16,181 nt of DNA from an uncultured Ruminococcus sp. (GTDB taxonomy: Bacteria; Bacillota; Clostridia; Oscillospirales; Ruminococcaceae): contig CAMNFW010000017.1 of the NCBI GenBank assembly GCA_946537565.1, forward strand, positions 1 to 16,181. Direction: 5' to 3'. The position numbers and the translations under genes are program-made. Each line of letters begins with the position of its first letter. Position 1 is the first letter of the stretch. This document shows positions 1 through 6,667 of this stretch, one piece after another. Below the pieces are notes generated by a model. That model saw only the letters and a program-made list of their open reading frames with translations. It had not been told where the DNA came from and ran no database searches.

Positions 1-222
1 TTTGCATGAGAATGTCTTTTCCAGTCTTCTTGCTTTTCTTGCTTTTTCGTAGCAATCGCTGCTGCGGCAGATATAAGCACCTCTTCCGTTTTTCTTTCCG
101 ACGAAATCAAGGCTTATCTCGCCCTCCGGCGATCTCACCACACGCATCAGTTCTTTTTTTGGTTTCATTTCATTGCAGCCCAGACACATTCTCATGGGTA
201 TTTTTTTAGGCTTCATGCTCAT
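1..222 (-). CDS. ylxR: YlxR/RnpM-family RNA-binding protein (DUF448), 3' end outside window
   Basis: The gene is partial: 74 codons are visible and the frame is still open at the left edge. The protein begins MSMKPKKIPMRMCLGC and carries the family hallmarks: the early CxxC (C13, C16), the K/R-rich stretch with LMRVVR, and the GRGAYIC motif followed by a second Cys and a basic helix (about residues 53-74). Members are small RNA-binding proteins encoded between nusA and infB; the Bacillus homologue (RnpM) has been reported to modulate RNase P. The ATG at 222-220 overlaps the nusA stop in an ATGA arrangement, which implies translational coupling. A second in-frame ATG lies at 216. From operon conservation I expect infB beyond the left edge, but this cannot be seen. 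The family call is firm; the precise role is taken from homologues. Confidence 0.9.
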   Translation of the reverse strand, partial: MSMKPKKIPMRMCLGCNEMKPKKELMRVVRSPEGEISLDFVGKKNGRGAYICRSSDCYEKARKARRLEKTFSCK

Positions 223-1439
223 TCTTCCTCAGCATTTTCATCAGCTGTCTCAGCATCTGCATTTGTCTCAGCATCTGAATTTACCTCAGCCTCAGCATTC
301 ACCTCAGCCTCTGCATTTGCCTCAGCTTCCGGCTCTTCAGCTGCCACTCTCTCAGCTGACTTCACAGAAGGATCCATTTCCGGAGCTTCCTCACCTGTCA
401 GCACATCAAACTGCGGCTTGATATCAATTTTGTATCCTGTAAGCTTTGCTGCAAGCTTTGCATTCTGACCCTTGTTGCCGATAGCCAGAGACTGCTGGTT
501 ATTGGGAACTATTACAGTACAGGTCTTTCCCTCAAATGAAGTGATGACAGTCTTAAGAACCTCAGCAGGTGCAAGGGCTCTTGCGATGAATTCCTCCGGA
601 ACTTCGCTCCAGGGAATGATATCTATCTTCTCACCGTTAAGCTCATTGACAACAGCTGTGATTCTTGCTCTCTTCGGACCTATGCAGGCACCGATCGCAT
701 CAACGTTAGGGTCCTTTGACCATACAGCGATCTTTGTTCTTGAACCGGCTTCACGGGAGATAGACTTCACCTCAACTGTACCGTCATATATCTCAGGCAC
801 CTCCAGCTCAAACAGACGCTTTACCAGGTCTCTGTGGGTACGGGAGATCTTCACGATAGGCTTTTTGCTCTTCTCGATGATGCCGGTGATATAAACCTTG
901 ACGATCTGACCTTCCTTAAGCTCTTCGTTGGGGATCTGTTCATTTCTGAAAAGGTAAAGCTCAGTGCCGTCGTACTCAACAGTAACATTACCTCTGCCAG
1001 GGTCGATCTGCGAAACCTTGACAGCAATGCAGTCATGCTCCTTGCTCTCAAACTTTGAAAGCACCTGCTCACGGCTTATCTCTCTCAGATCGCCCTTAAT
1101 GGACTGCTTTGCAGAAAGGGCTGCCATTCTTCCGAGCTTTGAGATATCTATCTCCTTAAGGATAGTACCGCCAACAACAGCGTTAGGATCTTTCAGCTTT
1201 GCCTCTTCGATATTTATCTCATTAACGTCGATAGGTTCATCGTCGATAATATCCTGAACGATATACATTGCGAACTTTTTAGTAGCTGGGTCGATCTCAA
1301 CGCTTATCCTATCTTCACTGTGGGGATAAGCCTTTCTTGCGGCTTTAAGCATAGCGGACTTTACCTTTTCGATAAGGACCTCAGTGCCGACGCTGTTTTC
1401 TTCTCCGAGCTTTGCCAGAGCCTCGAAAAAATTATCCAT
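219..1439 (-). CDS. nusA: transcription termination/antitermination factor NusA
   Basis: NusA binds RNA polymerase and nascent RNA and modulates pausing, intrinsic termination and antitermination. The 406-residue protein shows the usual order: polymerase-binding N-terminal domain (about 1-125), S1 domain (about 134-200), KH1 (about 230-290) and KH2 (about 300-345). The KH2 loop is intact (IGNKG, 320-324, followed by QNAKLAAKLTGYKIDIK). KH1 carries GPKR at 254-257, where family members normally have GxxG, so the second glycine is replaced by arginine. The C-terminus has no AR domains, as usual in Firmicutes. Instead it ends in an acidic tail of five imperfect hexapeptides (371-400). The start is supported by GGAGGA just upstream (about 1446-1451). 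The gene lies 36 bp after rimP and overlaps the ylxR start by four bases. Confidence 0.97.
   Translation of the reverse strand: MDNFFEALAKLGEENSVGTEVLIEKVKSAMLKAARKAYPHSEDRISVEIDPATKKFAMYIVQDIIDDEPIDVNEINIEEAKLKDPNAVVGGTILKEIDISKLGRMAALSAKQSIKGDLREISREQVLSKFESKEHDCIAVKVSQIDPGRGNVTVEYDGTELYLFRNEQIPNEELKEGQIVKVYITGIIEKSKKPIVKISRTHRDLVKRLFELEVPEIYDGTVEVKSISREAGSRTKIAVWSKDPNVDAIGACIGPKRARITAVVNELNGEKIDIIPWSEVPEEFIARALAPAEVLKTVITSFEGKTCTVIVPNNQQSLAIGNKGQNAKLAAKLTGYKIDIKPQFDVLTGEEAPEMDPSVKSAERVAAEEPEAEANAEAEVNAEAEVNSDAETNADAETADENAEEE
240..329 (-). repeat. 18-bp tandem repeat encoding acidic hexapeptides in the NusA tail
   Basis: Five imperfect 18-bp units encode EAEANA, EAEVNA, EAEVNS, DAETNA and DAETAD (NusA residues 371-400). 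The consensus is [ED]AE[AVT]-[NA]-[ASD]. The tail that follows is also acidic (ENAEEE). On the plus strand the array reads as repeated CTCAGC/CTCAGCAT units. It is probably a disordered, negatively charged extension, and tandem repeats of this kind can vary in copy number between strains. Confidence 0.8.
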
Positions 1440-1475
1440 TGTTATTCCTCCATTATAATGTTATTGCTTTTCAGC

Positions 1476-1952
1476 TTATTCAAACTCAAACCAGAGCTTT
1501 ACGAAGGCGATGTCTGAAAGCTGATAGGTATGCTCATTGCCTTCCTCATCCTTAACGGTGACAGAATCCTTGTCGGCACCGGTAAGGTAAGCAGCTGTTT
1601 CCTTAACTCCGTCAACGGCTCTGATAAAGCGTATACGCACCTTATCACCCATACACACCTGAAAATGGTCTTCTTTCAGAAGCTCTCTCTCCAGACCTGC
1701 CGAGCCAACCTCCAGCATATAGCTCTGCGGGATAGGATCAGCCTCATCAAGAACTGTGTTCACCGGTTCAGTGACTCTTTCGCAGTCCTCGATAGTGATA
1801 CCCTCATCCTGATCAATGAAGATCCTCAGATACCACGATGCTCCTTCCTTCACATAGCTTACGTCCCAGAGATAGTAGCCCAGTTCATCAGTTATCGGCT
1901 TAACAAGGTCATAGACCTTTTTTTCTGTGCCGCCGAATTTTTTCAGCTTCAT
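1476..1952 (-). CDS. rimP: ribosome maturation factor RimP
   Basis: RimP binds the free 30S subunit and is needed for its late maturation. The 158-residue product shows the N-terminal domain (EKKVYDLVKPITDELGYYLWDVSYVKEG, a typical RimP opening, here described in two parts: EKKVYDLVKPI then an aromatic-rich strand), the conserved LEVGSAGLERELLKEDHF segment around residues 80-97, and a C-terminal SH3-like barrel ending VKLWFEFE. The frame extends upstream to 1991, but I chose the ATG at 1952 because GAAAGGAG (1959-1966) sits six bases ahead of it. It is the first gene of the rimP-nusA-ylxR operon, behind a strong promoter and a leader hairpin. Confidence 0.95.
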   Translation of the reverse strand: MKLKKFGGTEKKVYDLVKPITDELGYYLWDVSYVKEGASWYLRIFIDQDEGITIEDCERVTEPVNTVLDEADPIPQSYMLEVGSAGLERELLKEDHFQVCMGDKVRIRFIRAVDGVKETAAYLTGADKDSVTVKDEEGNEHTYQLSDIAFVKLWFEFE

Positions 1953-1990
1953 AACATTCTCCTTTCTCTCTGATGAGGACAAAGCCCTCA

Positions 1991-2022
1991 TTACAAACGA
2001 AAGACCGGAAATTTCCGGTCTT
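1991..2022 (-). promoter_or_regulatory. leader hairpin with interrupted T-tract upstream of rimP (candidate attenuator)
   Basis: A perfect 22-bp palindrome occupies 2001-2022 with arms AAGACCGGAAA and TTTCCGGTCTT. In the minus-strand transcript it folds as an 8-bp stem (AAGACCGG/CCGGTCTT) with a six-base loop. It is followed directly by TTTCGTTTGT, a broken T-tract. It starts about 13 nt after the predicted transcription start and ends before the rimP Shine-Dalgarno. This looks like a weak intrinsic terminator or attenuator. It could instead be a 5' stabilising hairpin or an operator for a dimeric protein. Confidence 0.6.
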
Positions 2023-2041
2023 GAGCTTAACTATCATACAT

Positions 2042-2070
2042 ATTATACCACCGCTGTTCAAAAAAATCAA
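2042..2070 (-). promoter_or_regulatory. sigma-A promoter of the rimP-nusA operon
   Basis: On the minus strand there is a -35 TTGATT (2070-2065), a 17-bp spacer, and a perfect -10 TATAAT (2047-2042) preceded by an extended TGG. Transcription should start near 2035, giving a leader of about 83 nt before rimP. Confidence 0.8.
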
Positions 2071-2444
2071 GGGGTTCCGGGATTTTTTTTAAAAAAACTT
2101 TTATTTTTTGCCAATGAAAGATATATCTGCTCAATGCCATCTACTTTATATAGTAAGCAGTGCATTGAAAGCGTGTTTTAGCTTTACAACTGTCAGCGTT
2201 TTTTCAAATATTTTGCCAAATCCAGAAACGGCGATATATAGCCAAAAATTGACACTTGTCAGGATTTTTGAGCTTCAAAAAAAGTTGTAAGTATATGCTA
2301 TTATATGCCTTTGCTTATTATAGCCGTTGAAAAATATTTTTCGTGAGTTTTAGCTAACAAACACCACTTGATTTTTCAAAAATATATGATAAAATATAAT
2401 TAACAGGTAACCAATCCTAAAAAATACTTAACGGAGGTGCTATT
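2071..2444 (+). other. AT-rich intergenic region with repeated TTGAAAAA/TTTTTCAA motifs upstream of ferredoxin
   Basis: I see no convincing gene in this stretch of about 370 bp. It is rich in A/T runs and carries several copies, in both orientations, of TTTTTCAA-like words. These are at 2200-2207, an inverted pair 2265-2271/2275-2281 (TTTTTGA-GCT-TCAAAAA), and an inverted pair 2327-2335/2371-2379 (TTGAAAAAT...ATTTTTCAA). There is also a perfect 14-bp palindrome GAAAAATATTTTTC at 2329-2342. These could be operators or chance in AT-rich DNA. No known riboswitch or T-box signature was recognised. Confidence 0.5.
2368..2395 (+). promoter_or_regulatory. possible promoter of the ferredoxin gene
   Basis: TTGATT (2368-2373), a 16-bp spacer and TAAAAT (2390-2395) form a plausible but imperfect promoter. 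An overlapping TATAAT at 2395-2400 is a better -10 but would need a 21-bp spacer. The AT-rich context makes the exact choice uncertain. Confidence 0.4.
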
Positions 2445-2615
2445 ATGGCATACATTATTTCAGACGATTGTGTAATGTGCGGAGCTTGTGAGGCTGAGTG
2501 TCCTGTAAGCGCAATTTCAGAGGGTGACGGAAAGTATCAGATCGATGCAGATACTTGTGTAGCTTGCGGTGCTTGTGCAGGTGTTTGTCCCGTTGGCGCT
2601 CCCAGCGAAGAATGA
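2445..2615 (+). CDS. 2[4Fe-4S] clostridial-type ferredoxin
   Basis: This 56-residue soluble electron carrier has two classic iron-sulfur motifs. The first is C9xxC12xxC15xxxC19P and the second is C38xxC41xxC44xxxC48P. The pseudo-twofold symmetry and length match the small ferredoxins that receive electrons from pyruvate:ferredoxin oxidoreductase and pass them to hydrogenase or Rnf-type partners in clostridia. The Shine-Dalgarno GGAGGT (2433-2438) is six bases before the ATG. The gene stands alone: a strong terminator follows at 2648, and the upstream operon runs the other way. Cysteine codons are nearly all TGT or TGC within GC-balanced coding sequence, in contrast with the AT-rich upstream region. 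Family identity is certain; the physiological partner is inferred. Confidence 0.97.
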   Translation: MAYIISDDCVMCGACEAECPVSAISEGDGKYQIDADTCVACGACAGVCPVGAPSEE

Positions 2616-2647
2616 TCAGTAAAGCTGATATTTACACATGAAACATG

Positions 2648-2676
2648 ACTGCCGGACTCGTTCCGGCAGTTTTTTT
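2648..2676 (+). terminator. rho-independent terminator after ferredoxin
   Basis: A perfect 9-bp stem ACTGCCGGA/TCCGGCAGT with a five-base loop (CTCGT) is followed by seven T residues. Confidence 0.93.
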
Positions 2677-2806
2677 ATTTCAGATACGCACGCTGCTGAA
2701 CCTCACCGCTGTAAAATGCCGCTAAGTATCTTTGGGCAGTTCGTTTTCCAGACGTCAGAGGTGAAATGCACGCTAACTGATATAAAGTCAAATATTAATC
2801 TTTCAG

Positions 2807-2836
2807 TTGACAACGTCCTGTATTATGTGTTATACT
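2807..2836 (+). promoter_or_regulatory. sigma-A promoter of the lipoprotein gene
   Basis: Consensus -35 TTGACA (2807-2812), an 18-bp spacer and -10 TATACT (2831-2836) preceded by an extended TGT. The start should be near 2843, about 40 nt before the ATG. The preceding stretch 2680-2806 shows nothing else that I can support. Confidence 0.8.
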
Positions 2837-2881
2837 ATTAATGCAATCATTTCGATCCATTAATTCTGGAGGTCAATTATA

Positions 2882-3520
2882 ATGAAAAAATATATATTCC
2901 CGACACTTATGCTGTCAGCAGCTATTTTTGCCGCAGCATCTGTCAGCTGCTCAAAAGAAAAAAATTATTCCGATAAGTCCGTCAGCGACACCACCTCTTA
3001 TACCGCTTATGAAAATGCAAACGAAAGACCTACTGCTGCCACTCAGGAAGGTCTCGCAAGCAATGAGATAAACGTTGGTGTTGCAGAGTCTGCTGATGAA
3101 AACCAGACTACTTTCAAGCTCAATTCCGTTATTGATTCCGGTGAAAAAACTGAGGACGGCAGAAGATATTTCTATCTCGATGTTACTATCGGCAACTCCT
3201 CTTCCGAAAGCTATGAGCTGAACTGCCTGAATAATTTTTATATCCTTCTCCCCGACGGCTCTGAATCCCATTTCGATATCAGGACCCAGATCTTCGCTGA
3301 TTCAAATTACAGCGACAAGTACTTTGTCAACCCCTTCACCGTTCCTGCCAACGGTGAGCTGAACGGCTACATCGGCGGTTTCCTTATCCCAGAAGGCGTT
3401 GATACTATGACAGTTTGCTTCTTCCCGACTCAGAACAATAACACTAACAAATCCAGTGTTATCAAGTGCGAGGTTAGTGCAGATGATATCATTAGTCTGC
3501 CGGCTGATCTTGCAGGCTGA
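2882..3520 (+). CDS. predicted lipoprotein with a DUF4352-like domain
   Basis: The 212-residue product begins with a lysine-flanked hydrophobic signal peptide and a candidate lipobox ASVSC, with C23 as the lipidated cysteine. The -3 position is Ser rather than Leu, so the box is slightly atypical. A Ser/Asp/Thr-rich spacer of about 60 residues follows. The domain from about residue 75 to 200 has the pattern of DUF4352-type immunoglobulin-like folds: YFYLDVTIGNSSSE, then a phenylalanine/leucine strand with LLPDGSE, then an FxVPANGELNGYIGGFLIPEG segment. Such proteins are extracytoplasmic and mostly of unknown function. GGAGGT (2868-2873) lies eight bases before the ATG. The gene is monocistronic, with its own promoter and terminator. 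The domain assignment is by pattern only. Confidence 0.75.
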   Translation: MKKYIFPTLMLSAAIFAAASVSCSKEKNYSDKSVSDTTSYTAYENANERPTAATQEGLASNEINVGVAESADENQTTFKLNSVIDSGEKTEDGRRYFYLDVTIGNSSSESYELNCLNNFYILLPDGSESHFDIRTQIFADSNYSDKYFVNPFTVPANGELNGYIGGFLIPEGVDTMTVCFFPTQNNNTNKSSVIKCEVSADDIISLPADLAG

Positions 3521-3551
3521 TAAAAAATTTCTAATTATTTATGCTAAAGCT

Positions 3552-3582
3552 ATCCCTGTGCAGAAATGTACAGGGATTTTTT
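3552..3582 (+). terminator. rho-independent terminator after the lipoprotein gene
   Basis: An 8-bp stem ATCCCTGT/ACAGGGAT with a ten-base loop is followed by six T residues. It works in the plus direction only, so no clear terminator is visible for the convergent flippase gene. Confidence 0.85.
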
Positions 3583-3619
3583 CAGCTTTATTTTCCAGCG
3601 CTTAAGTCAGCTCTCTGCA

Positions 3620-5215
3620 TTATGAATTAGCTGAAAGCTCCTTTCTCGCTGACAGCCATACCGACAAAAGATATACCGCTCCCCCAATGCAGACCGGTAT
3701 AAGCAGACTGATAAACCCAGAAGCTCCCGGTCTTTGAAGTATATCAGATACCAGCCACACCGCTCCGCCGCACATCGCTCCTGAGTAGACTACCGCAAGA
3801 AGCGGAGTTATATCCGGAGCCGTTCCGGTATATTTAAAGTATATCCACAGTGACAGCACTGCTATAACTCCATAGCTGACTGATGTGGAAAGTGCTGCTC
3901 CCTCTGCTCCAATAAATGGTATCATCGCTATGTTTCCTGCCAGCTTCACCGCTGTGCCCATCAGCATTATTTTCAGCGGAACGTCTGCCCTTCCAACAGC
4001 CTGTAACATACTGAATACCGTTGAACTTATACATAAAAGCACCATTCCCGGCATCAGCAGTCTCAGAGGCTCTGCACAAAGCAAGGCTTCATCTGTCTGA
4101 CGTGAAAATAAAAACAGAAGTATCTCCTTCGACAATACCCCTATCCCCACTGCCGACGGAACAGCTATAAACGCTGACCCGAACAATGCCTGTGAGGTGC
4201 TGTGTTTCAGCAGTTCCATATCCTTCTTTTCCCAGGCTGAGGTTATGTAAGGCAATGCACCTTTCCCAAGCATATTCGTAACCGAAGGCACAAGATTGAA
4301 AACCGTCAGCGCTATCCCTGCAAATGAACCGTATATGAACTGCGGCATATCCTCCGGCGAGATCCCTGCCGGCGGTTTTATATTTGTTCCGAACTTTGAT
4401 ATGCAGCCTATCATCGTCCACATATCTATCAATGCAGTCAGATTCGTCACCACCGCACTTATCCCCACAGGCAGCGCAGTTCTTACCAGCTCAGCCGCTA
4501 TCTCCCTGTGAGACTGAATATGACTTTCACCTTTCAGCTTCGGACTTCTCCTGAATATCCCCATGATGCCAAAGAATATCACCGCTCCCAGCGATGACAA
4601 TGACACTCCAAGTATTCCGGCTGCCGCTGCTAATGCCCTTATGTCTGTCATGCCCGGAAAATAAACTATTATCTCCCTGCCGTGAGCCGAAACATATCCA
4701 CTCAGACACAAGCCTGCTCCTGCCTTCACTATCCCCTCGAAAACCTGTGATGCCGCCGTGGGATACATATCCCTCATGCCTTCGTAATATCCCCTTTCAA
4801 CTGCCGTAACACAGCCGAAAAGTACTGACGGCGCTATCATCATCACTGCCAGTGCTGCCTGGTCATCGCCTACTGAATACTCGCTGATTTTTCCTGCCAG
4901 CAATGCAACTGCTCCGCCGCCTGCCAGTCCTGCCGCTGAAAAAAGCAGATGTGCCGTCCGTCTTATCCTTCTGACATTTTCATACATTCCAAGTGCAATA
5001 CTCTGGGCTGTAAGTCTTGCCACCGCCGACGACAGTCCTGTGACCGTCAGCGCATAAACCGGCATGAATACACTGTATGCACAGCTGAAATAACTCATTC
5101 CAACTCCGCCAAGAATATTCGTCAGCGGTATCTTGAACAGTGCTCCCAGCAGTTTTGCTGCCACCGCTGAAAGCATCAGTATAACGGAGCCTTTGAAGAA
5201 ATTCTGCTTTTTCAA
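3620..5215 (-). CDS. SpoVB/MurJ-like polysaccharide flippase (MOP superfamily)
   Basis: This is a 531-residue, very hydrophobic protein with about 12-14 membrane segments along its length. The N-terminus (KKQNFFKGSVILMLSAVAAK, then LLGALFKIPL) and the following LGGVGMSYFSCAYSVF block are typical of the SpoVB branch of the MOP exporter superfamily. These proteins move lipid-linked wall precursors or polysaccharides across the membrane; SpoVB acts in spore cortex formation in Bacillus. The length agrees with the family. The start is TTG (5215-5213) with AGGA just upstream and no in-frame ATG ahead of it. The next internal ATG is at codon 14, inside the first hydrophobic segment. The gene is divergent from the aminotransferase and convergent with the lipoprotein gene. 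I could not identify its promoter. Sporulation versus general wall function cannot be settled here. Confidence 0.87.
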   Translation of the reverse strand: MKKQNFFKGSVILMLSAVAAKLLGALFKIPLTNILGGVGMSYFSCAYSVFMPVYALTVTGLSSAVARLTAQSIALGMYENVRRIRRTAHLLFSAAGLAGGGAVALLAGKISEYSVGDDQAALAVMMIAPSVLFGCVTAVERGYYEGMRDMYPTAASQVFEGIVKAGAGLCLSGYVSAHGREIIVYFPGMTDIRALAAAAGILGVSLSSLGAVIFFGIMGIFRRSPKLKGESHIQSHREIAAELVRTALPVGISAVVTNLTALIDMWTMIGCISKFGTNIKPPAGISPEDMPQFIYGSFAGIALTVFNLVPSVTNMLGKGALPYITSAWEKKDMELLKHSTSQALFGSAFIAVPSAVGIGVLSKEILLFLFSRQTDEALLCAEPLRLLMPGMVLLCISSTVFSMLQAVGRADVPLKIMLMGTAVKLAGNIAMIPFIGAEGAALSTSVSYGVIAVLSLWIYFKYTGTAPDITPLLAVVYSGAMCGGAVWLVSDILQRPGASGFISLLIPVCIGGAVYLLSVWLSARKELSANS

Positions 5216-5271
5216 ATATCCTGGCCTTCCTTCCTGACAAAAAATTTTTCATCATTTCATAAAAATATATG

Positions 5272-5300
5272 TTGCAGAATTGGAAAAAATGTGTTATAAT
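5272..5300 (+). promoter_or_regulatory. sigma-A promoter of the aminotransferase operon
   Basis: TTGCAG (5272-5277), a 17-bp spacer and TATAAT (5295-5300) with an extended TGT. The transcript would carry a leader of about 100 nt before the ATG at 5406. Confidence 0.8.
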
Positions 5301-5348
5301 ATAAGGTGAGTTATTGTGAACGTAATTGTTGCAATGATAATTAATAAA

Positions 5349-5380
5349 AGGTATATCTTTTTCCAAAAAAATATATACCT
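5349..5380 (+). promoter_or_regulatory. leader inverted repeat ahead of the aminotransferase gene
   Basis: The arms AGGTATAT (5349-5356) and ATATACCT (5373-5380) are perfect complements with a 16-base loop. The loop holds CTTTTTCC, which could instead pair with GGAAAGG (5383-5389), the only Shine-Dalgarno-like word upstream of the ATG. That word is unusually far (16 bases) from the start codon. A regulatory role is inferred. Confidence 0.4.
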
Positions 5381-5405
5381 CCGGAAAGGCTGGTAATTTT
5401 TAAAA

Positions 5406-6599
5406 ATGGAATACAAATTTTCCGATAAAGTCAGCGGTCTTAAGGCTTCTGCCATAAGAGAAATACTTAAATTCACAGCAGATCCTTCTGTTATCTCCTT
5501 TGCCGCCGGAAACCCCGCTCCAGAGGCTTTCCCAAAGGAAGAGATCGCTGAGATCTCCGCTGATCTTCTGAAAAATGACCCTATTCTTGCTCTCCAGTAC
5601 AGCATCACTGAGGGTTACACTCCCCTTCGTGACTTCCTTAAGGACTGGCTGAAAAGCAAAAACTGCTTCCACCCGGAATTCGATGACCTTATCGTTACCT
5701 CCGGCGGTCAGCAGGCTAATGAGCTTTCATGTAAAGTGCTGCTCAATGAAGGCGATACTCTTCTCTGTGAGTCTCCTTCATTTATCGGTTCACTGAACGC
5801 TTTCCGTTCATACAATGTAAACCTGGTAGGCATCGACATGGAAGATGACGGCATTGATCTCGAAAAACTGGAAAATGCCCTTAAGACTGAGCCTAATGTA
5901 AAGATCCTCTATCTTATTCCGAATTTCCAGAACCCCACTGGCAGAACAATGTCTTTTGAAAAGAGAAAAGCTGTCTATGAACTCGCCTGCAAGTACGATT
6001 TCATCATTCTTGAGGACGACCCCTACGGTGAGCTGAGATTCGCCGGCGAAAATGTTCCGTCCATCAAGAGCCTCGACACTGAAGGCAGAGTTATCTACTC
6101 CAGCACCTTCTCAAAACTCATCTCTCCCGGCTTCAGAACAGGTTTCGTTTCCGCTCCTGCTCCGATAATCCAGAAGATCGTTGTCTGCAAGCAGGTGTCT
6201 GATGTCCACTCCAATATCTGGGCTCAGGTCATCTCTTACCGCTTTATGTCAACTATCGACCGTGAGGCTCATTTCAAAAAGCTCCGTGATATCTACCGCC
6301 AGAAATGTGAGCTGATGTGCAGCTTCATCGACAGCGGCTTCTCCAAAAAGATAACCTACGTTAAACCACAGGGCGGTCTCTTCATCTGGTGTACTCTCCC
6401 TGAAAACTGCGACATGAACCAGTTCTGCACTAAGGCTGTCAAAGACTACAAGATCGCTGTAGTTCCGGGTAATTCGTTCAGCATTGCGGAAAATGAAGTC
6501 AGTCATTCCTTCCGCCTCAATTACTCTACTCCTACTAACGAGCAGATCGAAAAGGGTATGGAAGTCCTCGCAAAAATGACAAGAGATATGCTGGACTGA
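5406..6599 (+). CDS. PLP-dependent aminotransferase, class I/II fold (LysN/aminoadipate-type)
   Basis: This 397-residue fold-type I aminotransferase shows SFAAGNPAPEAFP near the N-terminus, the SGGQQ phosphate-binding turn (99-103), NPTG at 176-179, D204xxY207 for the pyridine nitrogen and phenolic oxygen, the Schiff-base lysine K237 in STFSKLISPGFRTG, and the substrate-carboxylate arginine R370 in FRLNYS. The overall pattern matches the 2-aminoadipate/multi-substrate aminotransferases related to the MocR catalytic domain, but without a DNA-binding head. It probably transfers amino groups between 2-oxoglutarate and an aromatic, branched-chain or aminoadipate-like acid; the substrate cannot be told from sequence. 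It leads a likely transcript with the next two genes, since no terminator is visible in the 68-bp gap that follows. Confidence 0.93.
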   Translation: MEYKFSDKVSGLKASAIREILKFTADPSVISFAAGNPAPEAFPKEEIAEISADLLKNDPILALQYSITEGYTPLRDFLKDWLKSKNCFHPEFDDLIVTSGGQQANELSCKVLLNEGDTLLCESPSFIGSLNAFRSYNVNLVGIDMEDDGIDLEKLENALKTEPNVKILYLIPNFQNPTGRTMSFEKRKAVYELACKYDFIILEDDPYGELRFAGENVPSIKSLDTEGRVIYSSTFSKLISPGFRTGFVSAPAPIIQKIVVCKQVSDVHSNIWAQVISYRFMSTIDREAHFKKLRDIYRQKCELMCSFIDSGFSKKITYVKPQGGLFIWCTLPENCDMNQFCTKAVKDYKIAVVPGNSFSIAENEVSHSFRLNYSTPTNEQIEKGMEVLAKMTRDMLD

Positions 6600-6667
6600 T
6601 ACTTCATTACCCTAAATCATAACTATATCATTATTCAATTAATTCTATTATGAAAGGAAGTATTATT

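Noticed and set aside
472..894. Plus-strand open frame opposite nusA
   Set aside because: It is antisense to the conserved KH region of nusA, with no ribosome site or family similarity.
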